NCBI RefSeq assembly: GCF_036662795.1
Contig: NZ_JBAFWZ010000016.1
Location: 10,775 to 74,774, forward strand
Reading direction: 5' to 3'
Source of the DNA: Lysinibacillus_B sp036662795
GTDB taxonomy: Bacteria; Bacillota; Bacilli; Bacillales_A; Planococcaceae
DNA: 64,000 nucleotides
The notes under the pieces were generated by a model. It had not been told where the DNA came from and ran no database searches. It saw only the letters and a list, made by a program, of their open reading frames with translations. Shown here piece by piece: positions 30,316 through 39,833 of the stretch. The position numbers and the translations under genes are program-made. Every line of letters begins with the position of its first letter. The stretch's first letter is position 1.

Positions 30316-31110
30316 TTAAAATTTAATTCGGTGAATATCGAGCTTTTCTTTTTCTAGCCAACGTTCTGCTATAGAACGGAAAATCGGCACCGACCCCGAG
30401 GCAAAAAATTTATGCTGCGGTGGTGTCGAATCCGTTCTTAGCTGATTTGTATAAGCTAAAATCGCTTCTGCATCTCTTGCCGTTTCTTCTGCTGATGAAA
30501 GAACATGAACATCTGGCCCAAGAGCTGCTTCAATTTGTTTTTGTAGAATAGGATAATGGGTACATCCTAGGATCGCCGTATCAAAACGCTCCTCCTCTAA
30601 TGACTTTAAGCCTTTTGAGACTAGATCATAAGAGAACTGTCCTTCATACTCTCCACTTTCAACGAGCGGGACGAAAGTAGGACAAGCGAGCGGAATCACC
30701 TTTGCTTTCGTACTTAATGAATGTAATGCCTGCTCATAGGCAGCACTTTTTACAGTTCCTTCAGTTGCTAATACAACGATTTCGTTTCGTTTTGTTTTCT
30801 TAATAGCTGCTCTAGCCCCTGCATTAATAACGCCTAATACAGGAAATGGCATGTTCTTCTGCAAACTCTCTAGTGCTACTGCTGTTGCCGTGTTACACGC
30901 AATCACAAGCATTTTAACATTCATTTTTTCAAGTGCCTTCGCCATTTGCCACGTAAACGTACGTACTTCCTGCTTCGTACGAGGCCCATATGGACATCTA
31001 GCCGTATCACCAATATAATAAATTGTTTCATTTGGCAAAAGCTCCATAATCGCTTTTGCTACTGTTAAGCCACCAACACCTGAATCGATAACACCAATCG
31101 GGGCATTCAC
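30316..31110 (-). CDS. racE: Glutamate racemase
   Basis: 264 residues. GVIDSGVGGLTVAK at the N-terminus and the two catalytic cysteines C72 in VIACNTATA and C183 in LGCTHYP are in place. It makes D-glutamate for peptidoglycan and, in some species, capsule. The start is GTG 31110 with GAGGCGGTATAT upstream. The order gerE, ysmB, racE is that of B. subtilis; the gerM gene found next to racE there is missing here. Confidence 0.96.
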   Translation of the reverse strand: MNAPIGVIDSGVGGLTVAKAIMELLPNETIYYIGDTARCPYGPRTKQEVRTFTWQMAKALEKMNVKMLVIACNTATAVALESLQKNMPFPVLGVINAGARAAIKKTKRNEIVVLATEGTVKSAAYEQALHSLSTKAKVIPLACPTFVPLVESGEYEGQFSYDLVSKGLKSLEEERFDTAILGCTHYPILQKQIEAALGPDVHVLSSAEETARDAEAILAYTNQLRTDSTPPQHKFFASGSVPIFRSIAERWLEKEKLDIHRIKF

Positions 31111-31126
31111 ATATACCGCCTCAATC

Positions 31127-31570
31127 CTATTTCATTAATAAATGTAGTTTTTGTAAAAGTTTAAGTAATTCTGTTGCTTCGTCCGTTTCGAAATGTTCGA
31201 CAAGATCTCGTAAATAATTTTGTCGTTTTTCGATAACTTCTTCAATAATCCGTTCGCCTTCTGGTAATAAGTGAATGCGCACTACTCGACGATCTTGCTC
31301 ATCCCGAATACGCTGAACAAGCTCGTTTTTTTCCATTCGATCAACCAAATCTGTCGTTGTACTAAACGCCAAATACATTTTTGTCGAAAGTTCCCCTATC
31401 GTCATATCACCAAACTCGTGTAACCACTGCAACGCGACAAACTGCGGAGGTGTAATCGTATAATTACTCAATATTTCGCGACCCTTTTGTTTAATTAAGT
31501 GTGAAATATGTCGTAATTCCTTTTCTAATAAAGCTACAGATTCAAAGCTGTGTTTACTATTGTCTATCAT
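31127..31570 (-). CDS. ysmB: MarR-family regulator (YsmB-like)
   Basis: 147 residues with the MarR winged helix: YTITPPQFVALQWLHEFGDM, IGELSTKMYLAFSTTTDLV and the wing RDEQDRRVVRIHLLPEGE. Probably binds a palindromic operator as a dimer; the ligand is unknown. It lies 16 bp before racE and may be co-transcribed. Confidence 0.9.
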   Translation of the reverse strand: MIDNSKHSFESVALLEKELRHISHLIKQKGREILSNYTITPPQFVALQWLHEFGDMTIGELSTKMYLAFSTTTDLVDRMEKNELVQRIRDEQDRRVVRIHLLPEGERIIEEVIEKRQNYLRDLVEHFETDEATELLKLLQKLHLLMK

Positions 31571-31644
31571 TTAACCCATTCACTCCTCAAAATACATTCA
31601 TACCTCTATTTTGAAGTGTTTTAATGGAAATAGCAAGCACCCAT

Positions 31645-31866
31645 TCAGTTTAAAGACAATTCTTGCAGTCGTAATAACTCAACTAGCGCCTGTGTTCTAC
31701 TAGAAACGCCGAGCTTTTGAATCGTGTTGGAAATATGATTACGCACCGTTTTCTCGCTAATTTGTAGCTTCTCCGAGATTTCCTTTGTCGAATAGTCTTC
31801 AATTAGCAGCTGAAAAATTTCTCGCTCTCGCTTTGTTAGTAGAAAACGCGACTGCTGGCTACTCAT
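31645..31866 (-). CDS. gerE: Spore coat regulator GerE
   Basis: 73 residues, a lone LuxR-type HTH: LTKREREIFQLLIEDYSTKE, then ISEKLQISEKTVRNHISNTI. B. subtilis GerE has the same size and acts in the mother cell after SigK to switch coat genes on and off. The neighbouring ysmA and ysmB confirm the orthology. Confidence 0.95.
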   Translation of the reverse strand: MSSQQSRFLLTKREREIFQLLIEDYSTKEISEKLQISEKTVRNHISNTIQKLGVSSRTQALVELLRLQELSLN

Positions 31867-31936
31867 TTAGCAACAACCTCCCATCCTCTTCTATGTAAAG
31901 TATGTGAAGAGGTTGTTAGCGGTGAGGGCTTTTTCA

Positions 31937-32383
31937 CTATTTCCCATGCAATAATTGTTTCTCGTCCTCAGTCCAGGCTGCTCCTTTTCCAGAATGGCGA
32001 TTTATTTGTACAACTGTGCCCCTTCCGGTAAAGACCGGTTCATCTTTTTCATTTTTAGCTAAGTAATGAAGATCGATTGAACTCGTTCCAATACGAGCCG
32101 TCCTTACATATATTTCAAGTTTTTCATCAAAAAATACTTGCTTTAAATAATCACATTGTAAATCGGCTACTACTAGTATATTTTGAACTTCTTCCTGCTG
32201 CCAATTAGTCATTAGTCCCAATGATTTTAAATATTCGATCCGAGCAAATTCAAAATAAGTAAATGTTACCGTATTATTTAAGTGGCCAAACATATCTGTC
32301 TCCGAAAAACGAACCTGCACCCCTACAGAAAATTTAAATTCGCTTACCTTGTTCAACGTATCTTCCATATAACTTGCCTTCAT
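31937..32383 (-). CDS. ysmA: Acyl-CoA thioesterase, hot-dog fold (YsmA-like)
   Basis: 148 residues. The 4HBT pattern VRFSETDMFGHLNNTVTFTY with the catalytic Asp, followed by EYLKSLGLM, identifies a YbgC/4-hydroxybenzoyl-CoA thioesterase family protein. Start ATG 32383 has GGGGGAATTG upstream. A palindrome AAATGAAT-AGTG-ATTCATTT (32409-32428) in its promoter region could be an operator. Confidence 0.88.
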   Translation of the reverse strand: MKASYMEDTLNKVSEFKFSVGVQVRFSETDMFGHLNNTVTFTYFEFARIEYLKSLGLMTNWQQEEVQNILVVADLQCDYLKQVFFDEKLEIYVRTARIGTSSIDLHYLAKNEKDEPVFTGRGTVVQINRHSGKGAAWTEDEKQLLHGK

Positions 32384-32489
32384 AAACAATTCCCCCTTCG
32401 CCCTTTATAAATGAATAGTGATTCATTTATTATAGCAGATAAGAGGTATTATCGCATTATCTGAATCTATTTGAAGTTCATTTTTTTGC

Positions 32490-32975
32490 TTGCTCATCGT
32501 TGTTATTTATGAACCGCACACTGCACTCCGAGCGGACGCTTTCCGCGGGCATGGCTTCAGTCTCCTCGTCGTTCGTACCTCAGTGCCGCTGTCGTCACAG
32601 GAAAAACATTGCTATTCCCGCTGGAATCTTTGCACCTGCCGCTTCACTTCTGGTGCAAAAAACATTGCTCTGTAGCGAAAGGCGTAGCCGTCAGCTACAC
32701 TCGCCGCTCTACGTTACGTGTGCTAAATATTGCAATAATAATACTGGATTAAACCATTTTGATGAATATCGATCTTCATTAATGATCCATTAAAGTATAT
32801 TGCTCCTGCGGTGGTCGCATCATCATGTCACCATCCTCGTCGCAAAGGGACCGTCTCAAAATGTTTTTTCAGACGGTCCCTTTGTTGATTTAAGTGGAGC
32901 CAGCGTGATCAACATCGTGTTGGTCTTTGAAGCAATGGAAATCAGGCTTAAGTTATGATGAATTTCCGTTTTCTA
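32490..32975. repeat. Degenerate Lysinibacillus intergenic repeat, copy 1
   Basis: Shares long stretches with the element at 57383-58003: ACTGCACTCCGAGCGGACGC, GGCTTCAGTCTCCTCGTCGT, AAAACATTGCTATTCCCGCTG, GCCGCTCTACGTTACGTGTG and GACGGTCCCTTTGTTGATTT. The terminal inverted repeat seen in other copies is eroded here (GGAAATCA at 32938). A strong hairpin GGGACCGTCT with AGACGGTCCC lies at ~32848-32881. No intact gene is present in the ~700-bp gap. Confidence 0.7.
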
Positions 32976-33044
32976 ACACTTTACTACAAACACGCTTCAA
33001 TACTAGGATTTTTTTGATACCCAACACACCTAATATTTTTCATT

Positions 33045-33078
33045 CAAAAAAAGCCCCGTGCACTTATATGCACGAGAC
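33045..33078 (-). terminator. Terminator of sdhCAB
   Basis: CGTGCA and TGCACG (33057-33074) with a T7 run on the minus strand just after the sdhB stop. Confidence 0.8.
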
Positions 33079-33091
33079 TCATCTTTAAAAA

Positions 33092-33865
33092 TTAAACCAT
33101 ATGGTCAGAACCGAAGAAGTTCTTGAACATTTGAACTGTTGCTGCACGGTTAAGTGAAGCGATAGATGTTGTTAAAGGAATACCTTTTGGACAAGCAGCT
33201 ACACAGTTTTGTGAGTTACCACAGTTTGCAAGACCACCGTCACCCATAATTGCAGCTAAACGCTCATCTTTGTTCATTGCACCAGTTGGGTGAGTGTTGA
33301 ATAAACGTACTTGTGATAATGGAGCTGGACCGATGAATGAAGCTTTTTCAGACACGTTTGGACATGCTTCCATACATACACCACAAGTCATACATTTTGA
33401 TAATTCGTAAGCCCATTGACGTTTGCGCTCTGGCATACGTGGACCTTCACCTAAATCGTAAGTACCATCGATTGGAACCCATGCCTTCACTTTTTTCAGT
33501 GCATTAAACATACGGCTACGGTCAACCTGTAAGTCACGTACAACTGGGAAAGTTTTCATTGGCTCTAAGCGAATTGGTTGCGTTAATTTATCTACTAAGG
33601 CTGAACATGATTGTTGTGGACGTCCATTGATTACCATTGAACATGCACCACAAACTTCTTCAAGACAGTTCATATCCCAAGTTACAGGTGTTGTCTTTTT
33701 ACCATCTGCAGTTTCAGGGTATTTTTGAATATGCATTAACGCTGAGATTACGTTCATACCCGGACGGTAAGGAACTTTGAATTTCTCCCAACGTGTAGCA
33801 CCATTTTCTGTATCTTGACGAAGGATTTCAATATCAACCATTCTTCCTGTGTTTGCAGTTTCCAT
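33092..33865 (-). CDS. sdhB: Succinate dehydrogenase iron-sulfur subunit
   Basis: 257 residues. The 2Fe-2S ligands lie in CLEEVCGACSMVINGRP and the later C of QQSC. The two 4Fe-4S/3Fe-4S clusters lie in CMTCGVCMEACPN and CGNSQNCVAACPKG. It passes electrons from FAD in SdhA to quinone at SdhC. Last gene of the operon, 14 bp after sdhA. Confidence 0.97.
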   Translation of the reverse strand: METANTGRMVDIEILRQDTENGATRWEKFKVPYRPGMNVISALMHIQKYPETADGKKTTPVTWDMNCLEEVCGACSMVINGRPQQSCSALVDKLTQPIRLEPMKTFPVVRDLQVDRSRMFNALKKVKAWVPIDGTYDLGEGPRMPERKRQWAYELSKCMTCGVCMEACPNVSEKASFIGPAPLSQVRLFNTHPTGAMNKDERLAAIMGDGGLANCGNSQNCVAACPKGIPLTTSIASLNRAATVQMFKNFFGSDHMV

Positions 33866-33879
33866 TGATTATATCCCCC

Positions 33880-35625
33880 TTAAGATGAGTAGTCACGTTT
33901 ACGTGGTGGAATTAACGAAACGTCTACTTCTCCATATGTGATAATTGGCTCGCCCGTAGCTGGGTCGAATTTCGCCATCGTTGTTTTTAAGAACTTCTCA
34001 TCATCACGTTCTGGGAACTCTGGCTTATAGTGAGCACCACGAGATTCGTCACGTAGTAAAGCACCTTTTGTCATAACCTTAGCAAGGTATAACATGTTCT
34101 TTAACTGACGCGTGAAGTGGGCACCTTGGTTAGACCATTTTTGTGTATCGTTAATGTCGATATTTTCCCAACGCTCTTGAAGTTCAGTTAATTTTTCGTA
34201 CGTTTTTTCTAGGCGATCATTATGACGTACTACAGTCATGTTGTCAGTCATCCATTCGCCAAGCTCTTTGTGTAATAAGTATGCGTTTTCAGTTCCATCC
34301 ATGTTAAGGATAGCTTCCCATTTCTCAGTCTCTTCTTTTACGCGAGCTTCGAAGATTGATTCTGGTAAGTCTTCCGCATGCTTTTTAAGGCCTTTGATGT
34401 ATTTAACAGCGTTTGGTCCTGCAACCATACCACCGTAAATAGCTGATAATAATGAGTTCGCACCTAGACGGTTAGCACCGTGCTGTGAGTAATCACATTC
34501 ACCAGCAGCAAATAGACCAGGAATTTCAGTCATTTGATCATAATCAACCCATAATCCACCCATTGAATAGTGAACGGCTGGGAATATTTTCATCGGTAAT
34601 TTACGTGGGTCATCTCCTACGAATTTTTCGTAGATTTCGATAATACCACCTAGTTTGATGTCTAGCTCATGTGGATCTTTATGAGAAAGATCTAGATATA
34701 CCATGTTTTCGCCGTTAATACCAAGCTTTTGGTTAACACATACGTCGAAAATCTCACGAGTTGCGATATCACGTGGAACAAGGTTACCGTAAGCAGGGTA
34801 TTTTTCTTCTAAGAAGTACCAAGGCTTACCGTCTTTATAAGTCCATACTCGTCCACCTTCACCACGAGCAGATTCTGACATTAGACGGTTTTTGTCGTCT
34901 CCAGGAATCGCTGTAGGGTGAATTTGAATCATCTCACCATTTGCATACGTTGCACCTTGTTGGTACACGATAGATGCTGCAGAACCAGTGTTGATTACTG
35001 AGTTTGTTGTTTTACCGAAGATAATACCAGGACCACCAGTAGCCATGATTACTGCATCACCACGGAACGCGCGGATTTCTTCAGTTTTTAAATCTTGCGC
35101 TACGATACCGCGGCAAATGCCCTCGTCATCAAGCACAGCACCCAGGAACTCCCAGTGCTCATATTTTGTTACTAAACCAGCTACTTCGTGTGCACGAACT
35201 TGCTCGTCTAGTGCGTATAATAATTGTTGACCAGTTGTTGCACCCGAGAATGCTGTACGGTGCATCAGCGTACCACCGAAACGACGGAAGTCAAGTAGTC
35301 CTTCTGGTGTACGGTTAAACATAACTCCCATACGGTCCATTAAGTGAATAATACCAGGGGCTGCATCACACATACCCTTTACTGGTGGTTGGTTTGCTAA
35401 GAAGTCGCCACCATAAACTGTATCGTCAAAGTGGATCCATGGAGAATCCCCTTCACCTTTTGTATTTACTGCACCATTAATTCCGCCCTGCGCACAAACA
35501 GAGTGTGAACGCTTTACTGGAACTAATGAGAATAATTCAACCGCAGTACCATCTTCAGCTGCTTTAATTGTTGCCATTAAGCCTGCTAAGCCGCCACCAA
35601 CAACAATTACTTTGCTCTTTGCCAT
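33880..35625 (-). CDS. sdhA: Succinate dehydrogenase flavoprotein subunit
   Basis: 581 residues. FAD-binding VVGGGLAGLMATIKAAE, the flavinylated His in RSHSVCAQGGINGAVN, and active site HPTAIPG and RGEGGRVW. It oxidises succinate to fumarate in the TCA cycle on the inner side of the membrane. Found between sdhC and sdhB. Confidence 0.97.
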   Translation of the reverse strand: MAKSKVIVVGGGLAGLMATIKAAEDGTAVELFSLVPVKRSHSVCAQGGINGAVNTKGEGDSPWIHFDDTVYGGDFLANQPPVKGMCDAAPGIIHLMDRMGVMFNRTPEGLLDFRRFGGTLMHRTAFSGATTGQQLLYALDEQVRAHEVAGLVTKYEHWEFLGAVLDDEGICRGIVAQDLKTEEIRAFRGDAVIMATGGPGIIFGKTTNSVINTGSAASIVYQQGATYANGEMIQIHPTAIPGDDKNRLMSESARGEGGRVWTYKDGKPWYFLEEKYPAYGNLVPRDIATREIFDVCVNQKLGINGENMVYLDLSHKDPHELDIKLGGIIEIYEKFVGDDPRKLPMKIFPAVHYSMGGLWVDYDQMTEIPGLFAAGECDYSQHGANRLGANSLLSAIYGGMVAGPNAVKYIKGLKKHAEDLPESIFEARVKEETEKWEAILNMDGTENAYLLHKELGEWMTDNMTVVRHNDRLEKTYEKLTELQERWENIDINDTQKWSNQGAHFTRQLKNMLYLAKVMTKGALLRDESRGAHYKPEFPERDDEKFLKTTMAKFDPATGEPIITYGEVDVSLIPPRKRDYSS

Positions 35626-35714
35626 GATTGATTCTCACTCCTCTAACATTGCTTTATCTATCCATTTCGAACACTTAATGTTGCAAGTTTATTCACTAAT
35701 TAATTGCAACTTGT

Positions 35715-36332
35715 TTATACTACGAACGCTAAAATTGCTGCTACGCCGACAATCGAAAGCACTACGAAGAATGCCATTGTAATATATGTAGCAATTTTTT
35801 GTGATTGTTTTGACTGAGTAATACCCCAGCTTACTAAGAACGACCATAAACCGTTTGCTAAGTGGAATGTTGCAGATAAGATACCTACGATATAGAAAAT
35901 TAAGAATCCAGGATTATCTACAATTTCAGCCATCATATCAAAGTTAACTTCAGCTCCAAGCGCCTTTTGAACACGCGTTTGGAAAATGTGCCATGCTACG
36001 AAGATAACTAGGAAAATCCCAGTCATACGTTGTAGACGGAACATCCAGTTACGGAAAGTACCGAAGCGCTGTGTGTTGTGCGTTGCAGTAAATGCAATGT
36101 AGATTCCGTAAAATGCATGGAACATTAATGGTATATAAATAATTACCCATTCCATTAGTAACAATAATGAGTGAGGAACTAATTCCATCATTCCTGTAGC
36201 ATTATTGTAAGCTTCTTCACCACCAACTGCAGTGAAGTTCAGTGATAAGTGGAACACCAAGAACAAACCTACTGGAATTACACCAAGTAAAGAATGTAAG
36301 CGGCGCCATAAAAACTCACGATCTTTCGACAA
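35715..36332 (-). CDS. sdhC: Succinate dehydrogenase cytochrome b558 subunit
   Basis: 205 residues, five membrane helices and histidines in HSLLGVIPVG, FHLSLNF, FHAFYGIYIAF, WHIFQTR and FHLANGLWSF that hold two haems, as in B. subtilis SdhC. It anchors SdhAB and reduces menaquinone. The start is TTG 36332, preceded by AAGGGGGGTAAC. The promoter region upstream has TTGACA (complement near 36376). Confidence 0.95.
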   Translation of the reverse strand: MSKDREFLWRRLHSLLGVIPVGLFLVFHLSLNFTAVGGEEAYNNATGMMELVPHSLLLLMEWVIIYIPLMFHAFYGIYIAFTATHNTQRFGTFRNWMFRLQRMTGIFLVIFVAWHIFQTRVQKALGAEVNFDMMAEIVDNPGFLIFYIVGILSATFHLANGLWSFLVSWGITQSKQSQKIATYITMAFFVVLSIVGVAAILAFVV

Positions 36333-36603
36333 GATTGTTACCCCCCTTAGTACTTAAAATATGCTTTTCTCTTTGTCAATACTTTGTAACCGTTAGGTGA
36401 TTGACTGCATATTTCATCATGGTACAATATTATGACATGTCCATTGTACTCTCAAGAAGTACAAGCGTCAAGGCACTGAGGATTATTTAAGGACCACTAA
36501 AAACGTACATTTTCGCTGCTTAAAACACGTTTTTTCTAAAACGTGTCATTCCATATGGGAATAAATCTAAAAAATAAGAAAATTCTAGAAAGAGGTTAAT
36601 AGA
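36333..36603. other. Divergent promoter region sdhC-yslB
   Basis: No gene. Holds the sdh promoter (TTGACA on the minus strand near 36376) and an inverted repeat ACACGTTTT with AAAACGTGT at 36525-36546, upstream of yslB. Confidence 0.5.
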
Positions 36604-37026
36604 ATGAATGAAGATAAGATGAAAGCGATTCCAATATTCGGCTATGAAATTATTCGGGATCATGTCCTTTCTTCCATACTGGGTAAACATGAAAATGATG
36701 TATTATACTGGGCTGGGAAAGAGCTAGCTCGCAAGTTTCCGTTATTTTCTATAGAAGAAGCAAATTCTTTTTTTGAACAAGCCGGCTGGGGATCCTTATC
36801 GTTAGAAAAGGAACAGAAGGATAGTGCAATTTACGTATTAGAGACTGACCAAAATATACTAAAAACAAATCAGCGTTGTTTTAGACTTGAAGCAGGTTTT
36901 TTGGCAGAGCAAACTCAAAAACTAAATGGCTTTTTAACAGAATGCTATGATGAAGTGAACGGTAAACAAAACAAAGTTTCATTCACTGTAAAATGGGATT
37001 TAAAAGAGAGAATTCTCGCAAAATAA
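36604..37026 (+). CDS. yslB: YslB-like DUF2507 protein
   Basis: 140 residues. IPIFGYEIIRDHVLSSILGK and LYWAGKELARKFPL followed by the V4R-like C-terminus (RLEAGFLAEQTQKL, NKVSFTVKWD) match YslB/DUF2507. The fold is that of small-molecule binding V4R domains; the function is unknown. Position upstream of sdhC, divergent, is as in B. subtilis. Confidence 0.9.
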   Translation: MNEDKMKAIPIFGYEIIRDHVLSSILGKHENDVLYWAGKELARKFPLFSIEEANSFFEQAGWGSLSLEKEQKDSAIYVLETDQNILKTNQRCFRLEAGFLAEQTQKLNGFLTECYDEVNGKQNKVSFTVKWDLKERILAK

Positions 37027-37120
37027 ACGTGTAAATCGTAATTAATTAATAAATCACTATCTTCAACAATGTATCGTAATTTTACATTCTAAAACATTCA
37101 TAGATTCTTACAAAGGATAT

Positions 37121-37163
37121 AGTCGTCTGATTAGTTTTAAACTGACTCAGACGACTTATTTTT
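37121..37163 (+). terminator. Terminator after yslB
   Basis: AGTCGTCTGA and TCAGACGACT, 10-bp perfect stem, followed by TATTTTTTG on the plus strand. Confidence 0.85.
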
Positions 37164-37201
37164 TGCCCCGAAGATTTACAATTATGGCCTATACACGGCC
37201 A

Positions 37202-37681
37202 CTACACACTTATATTTAATTCATCATATAAAGCGTTTGCAGCTTTCATCATATCCTCTTGAGCAACGACTACCGATATTTGATCGTCCGATCCTGAAGC
37301 TGTTTTCACTAGAATCTCTTCCTTTTCAAGACGGGTAAAAATGGAGCTCGTAACATCGGGCATTGAAATAGTTTCTGTCCCTAGTATTGTGATCTTCGCT
37401 AAGCCAACTTCAAAATCTGCAAAACTAAAGCCTAGCGATGCTTTAGTTGCCTCTAGCACACGAAGAGCCTCAGGGAATGCTTCCTTGGCGATTGAAAATG
37501 AAATCTTAGAATTTTCACCGTCTATATTCTTTTCAACACCACTATCTACATCGATCCCTTGTCTAGTAAGCTCGTTAAAAATTTCTTCTACTAATGCCTC
37601 TTTAAAATTATTGTATCCTACCGTAATTTGAATAATATCTGATTCATACTGAACACTTTGCACACTTGATTCCCGTTTCAT
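37202..37681 (-). CDS. Orphan aspartokinase regulatory subunit (two ACT domains), catalytic domain missing
   Basis: 159 residues. It aligns with the C-terminal ACT pair of LysC-type aspartokinase: YESDIIQITVGYNN at the front, KISFSIAKEAFPEALRVLEA, then VGLAKITILGTETISMPDVT and NALYDELNISV. The amino-acid kinase domain (~250 residues) is absent, and there is no room for it upstream. The protein has the size of the beta subunit that B. subtilis makes from the internal lysC start (about 163 residues). It lies behind a lysine riboswitch at the lysC locus between uvrC and yslB. It may regulate a catalytic subunit encoded elsewhere, or be a remnant under decay. Confidence 0.82.
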   Translation of the reverse strand: MKRESSVQSVQYESDIIQITVGYNNFKEALVEEIFNELTRQGIDVDSGVEKNIDGENSKISFSIAKEAFPEALRVLEATKASLGFSFADFEVGLAKITILGTETISMPDVTSSIFTRLEKEEILVKTASGSDDQISVVVAQEDMMKAANALYDELNISV

Positions 37682-37700
37682 TTCAACACTCCCCTTTAAG

Positions 37701-37738
37701 AAAAAAAAGGCAGCTTCTCACACATGTGAAAAGCCGCC
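37701..37738 (-). terminator. Riboswitch-controlled terminator
   Basis: GGCGGCTTTTCACA pairs with TGTGAGAAGCTGCC (37709-37738), followed by eight T residues on the minus strand, before the ACT gene. It is the expression platform of the lysine riboswitch. Confidence 0.85.
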
Positions 37739-37767
37739 TCAAAAACGAATCTAAAATTAGTTGTCGA

Positions 37768-37934
37768 GATAGCTCTCCAGAATACATCATTCTGACAGTT
37801 CTACATTTCTTAAACGTAAAACCAGCAAAGGACAGGAACAAGCTGTCGTTCACTTCGGCGGTTTCCCCTTTCCAATATGGTCATAGGAGTTGTTCCCCCT
37901 CACAAATTGTACTCTTGAAGCCCGCGCCTCTATC
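37768..37934 (-). promoter_or_regulatory. Lysine riboswitch (L box)
   Basis: Read on the minus strand: GATAGAGGCGCGGGCTTCAA, AGTACAA, GAGGGGGAAC, AAAGGGGAAACCGCCGAAG, GTGAACGACAG, and the closing GGAGAGCTATC. P1 is GATAG/CTATC. The GCCGAAG and GGAGAGCTATC elements are near identical to the B. subtilis lysC leader. With lysine bound, the downstream terminator forms. Start ~37934. Confidence 0.92.
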
Positions 37935-37972
37935 TAAAAATATTGAATTATTATTGTAAAGATAGCATAATG

Positions 37973-39763
37973 CTAGTCGTTTTTCAACGTTTCTTTCTGA
38001 AAATAGCCATAAATCGAAAGAGCCAGTTTATTTGGGATACCTGCCTCTAGTAATTGTTCGATGGATGCTTCTCTAATTTTCTTCACGGAGCCGAAATGCT
38101 TAAGAAGCTGTTGTTTCCGTTTAGGTCCAATACCTTCAATTTCATCAAGTACCGATGTAATCGCATTTGTTTGCTGCTGCTGACGTAAAAAAGTGATGGC
38201 AAAACGATGGACCTCATCCTGAATTCGTTGTAACAAATAAAATCCATCACTAGTGCGTTTCATTTCAATCGGTGCGGGAGGATCTCCGAAAAGTAATTGT
38301 GATGTTTTATGCTTAGCGTCCTTTGCTAAGCCAGCAATCGGAATATATAAACCAAGCTCATCTTCTATCACTTCACGTGCAACCTCCATTTGGCCTTTAC
38401 CACCATCGATAATAATTAAATCTGGCAGCGGCAAATTTTCACGGAGCACTCGTGAATAGCGTCTTCTAACCACTTCCTGCATTGCACCATAATCATCGTG
38501 CTTGGCTGCCTCTCGAGTTTTATATTTTCTATACTCTTTTTTGGCAGGCTTACCATCTATAAACACGACCATTGCAGAAACCGGATCCGCGCCGTGCATA
38601 TGGCTATTATCAAAGGCTTCTATACGAAGTGGTACTGCGATATTTAATGCCTCTCCTAACGCTTCACAAGCCCCCACTGTTCTCTCTTCCTGACGCTCGA
38701 TTAACTGGAATTTTTCATGAATTGCAATCCGGGCATTTTTAATTGCCATTTCAACGAGCTCTTTCTTTGAGCCACGCTTTGGAATCCTTACCTGCACATG
38801 AAGTAGCTTTTCCAATAGTGCTTCATCAACGGTTGCTGGAATTAAAACCTCTTTTGGCTTTATATGCTGTGGTGACTCGTAAAAGCGTCCGACAAAGGTT
38901 AAAAATTCCTCGTCTGGATCCTGGTAAATTGGGAAAATGGATACATCTCGCTCAATTAGCTTACCTTGGCGGACAAAAAACACTTGTACACACATCCAGC
39001 CCTTGTCTACTGCATAGCCAAAAACGTCTCGATTGGATAGGTCTCCCGTTACAATTTTTTGCTTTTGCATGACCGTTTCAATATGGTTAATTTGATCACG
39101 GAACTCCTTTGCTCGTTCAAACTCAAGCTTCTCAGCTGCCTCTAGCATTTTTGCCTCTAAATCGTGCTTTACGTCCTCATAGCCGCCGTTTAAAAATTTA
39201 ACAATGTCTTCTATCATATCGTCGAATATTTCCTTTTCAATATCCTTTACACAGGGCGCTAAGCATTGCCCAAGATGATAGTATAAGCACACTTGGTTCG
39301 GGAGCTTCGCACACTTTCGTAATGGATATAGGCGGTCAAGCAGCTTTCTCGTTTCATTCGCTGCAAAAACATTTGGATACGGTCCAAAATATCGTGCCTT
39401 ATCCTTTTTCACTTTCCGAGTCGTTAATATACGAGGATACTTTTCATTTGTTATTTTAATATACGGATACGTTTTATCGTCAGTTAGCATAACGTTATAT
39501 TTCGGATCATGCAGCTTGATTAAGTTTAACTCTAATATGAGGGCCTCTAAATTACTAGAAGTTACGATATACTCAAAGTCCTCAATTTCACTAACAAGCC
39601 TTGCCGTTTTCCCATTATGACTGCCTGTAAAATAAGAGCGCACACGATTTTTTAAAACTTTCGCCTTCCCAACATAAATAATTGTTCCTTGACGATCCTT
39701 CATTAAATAACAGCCGGGCTCATCCGGTAAAATTGATAACTTATTTTTTATAGTGTTGTTCAT
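37973..39763 (-). CDS. uvrC: Excinuclease ABC subunit C
   Basis: 596 residues. GIY-YIG nuclease at the front (GCYLMKDRQGTIIYVGKAK), cysteine cluster CAKLPNQVCLYYHLGQCLAPC, UVR motif ~200-235, RNase H-like second nuclease (IEAFDNSHMHGADPVSAMVV) and C-terminal helix-hairpin-helix (IEGIGPKRKQQLLKHFGSVK). It cuts on both sides of a DNA lesion with UvrA and UvrB. Start ATG 39763. Confidence 0.97.
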   Translation of the reverse strand: MNNTIKNKLSILPDEPGCYLMKDRQGTIIYVGKAKVLKNRVRSYFTGSHNGKTARLVSEIEDFEYIVTSSNLEALILELNLIKLHDPKYNVMLTDDKTYPYIKITNEKYPRILTTRKVKKDKARYFGPYPNVFAANETRKLLDRLYPLRKCAKLPNQVCLYYHLGQCLAPCVKDIEKEIFDDMIEDIVKFLNGGYEDVKHDLEAKMLEAAEKLEFERAKEFRDQINHIETVMQKQKIVTGDLSNRDVFGYAVDKGWMCVQVFFVRQGKLIERDVSIFPIYQDPDEEFLTFVGRFYESPQHIKPKEVLIPATVDEALLEKLLHVQVRIPKRGSKKELVEMAIKNARIAIHEKFQLIERQEERTVGACEALGEALNIAVPLRIEAFDNSHMHGADPVSAMVVFIDGKPAKKEYRKYKTREAAKHDDYGAMQEVVRRRYSRVLRENLPLPDLIIIDGGKGQMEVAREVIEDELGLYIPIAGLAKDAKHKTSQLLFGDPPAPIEMKRTSDGFYLLQRIQDEVHRFAITFLRQQQQTNAITSVLDEIEGIGPKRKQQLLKHFGSVKKIREASIEQLLEAGIPNKLALSIYGYFQKETLKND

Positions 39764-39833
39764 CCTATCACCTAAAATTTTTGTCCTATAGTGCTATTAT
39801 ATAGTGGTCAAGCGAAAAAATACGAATTAAAAA

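Noticed and set aside
32409..32428. FadR box before ysmA
   Set aside because: A palindrome of similar letters but different register (AATGAAT-N4-ATTCATT) from the FadR consensus; left as an unassigned operator.
32490..32793. Overlapping plus-strand open frames in the 32.5-32.8 kb gap
   Set aside because: They lie in a degenerate non-coding repeat whose other copies do not keep the frames.
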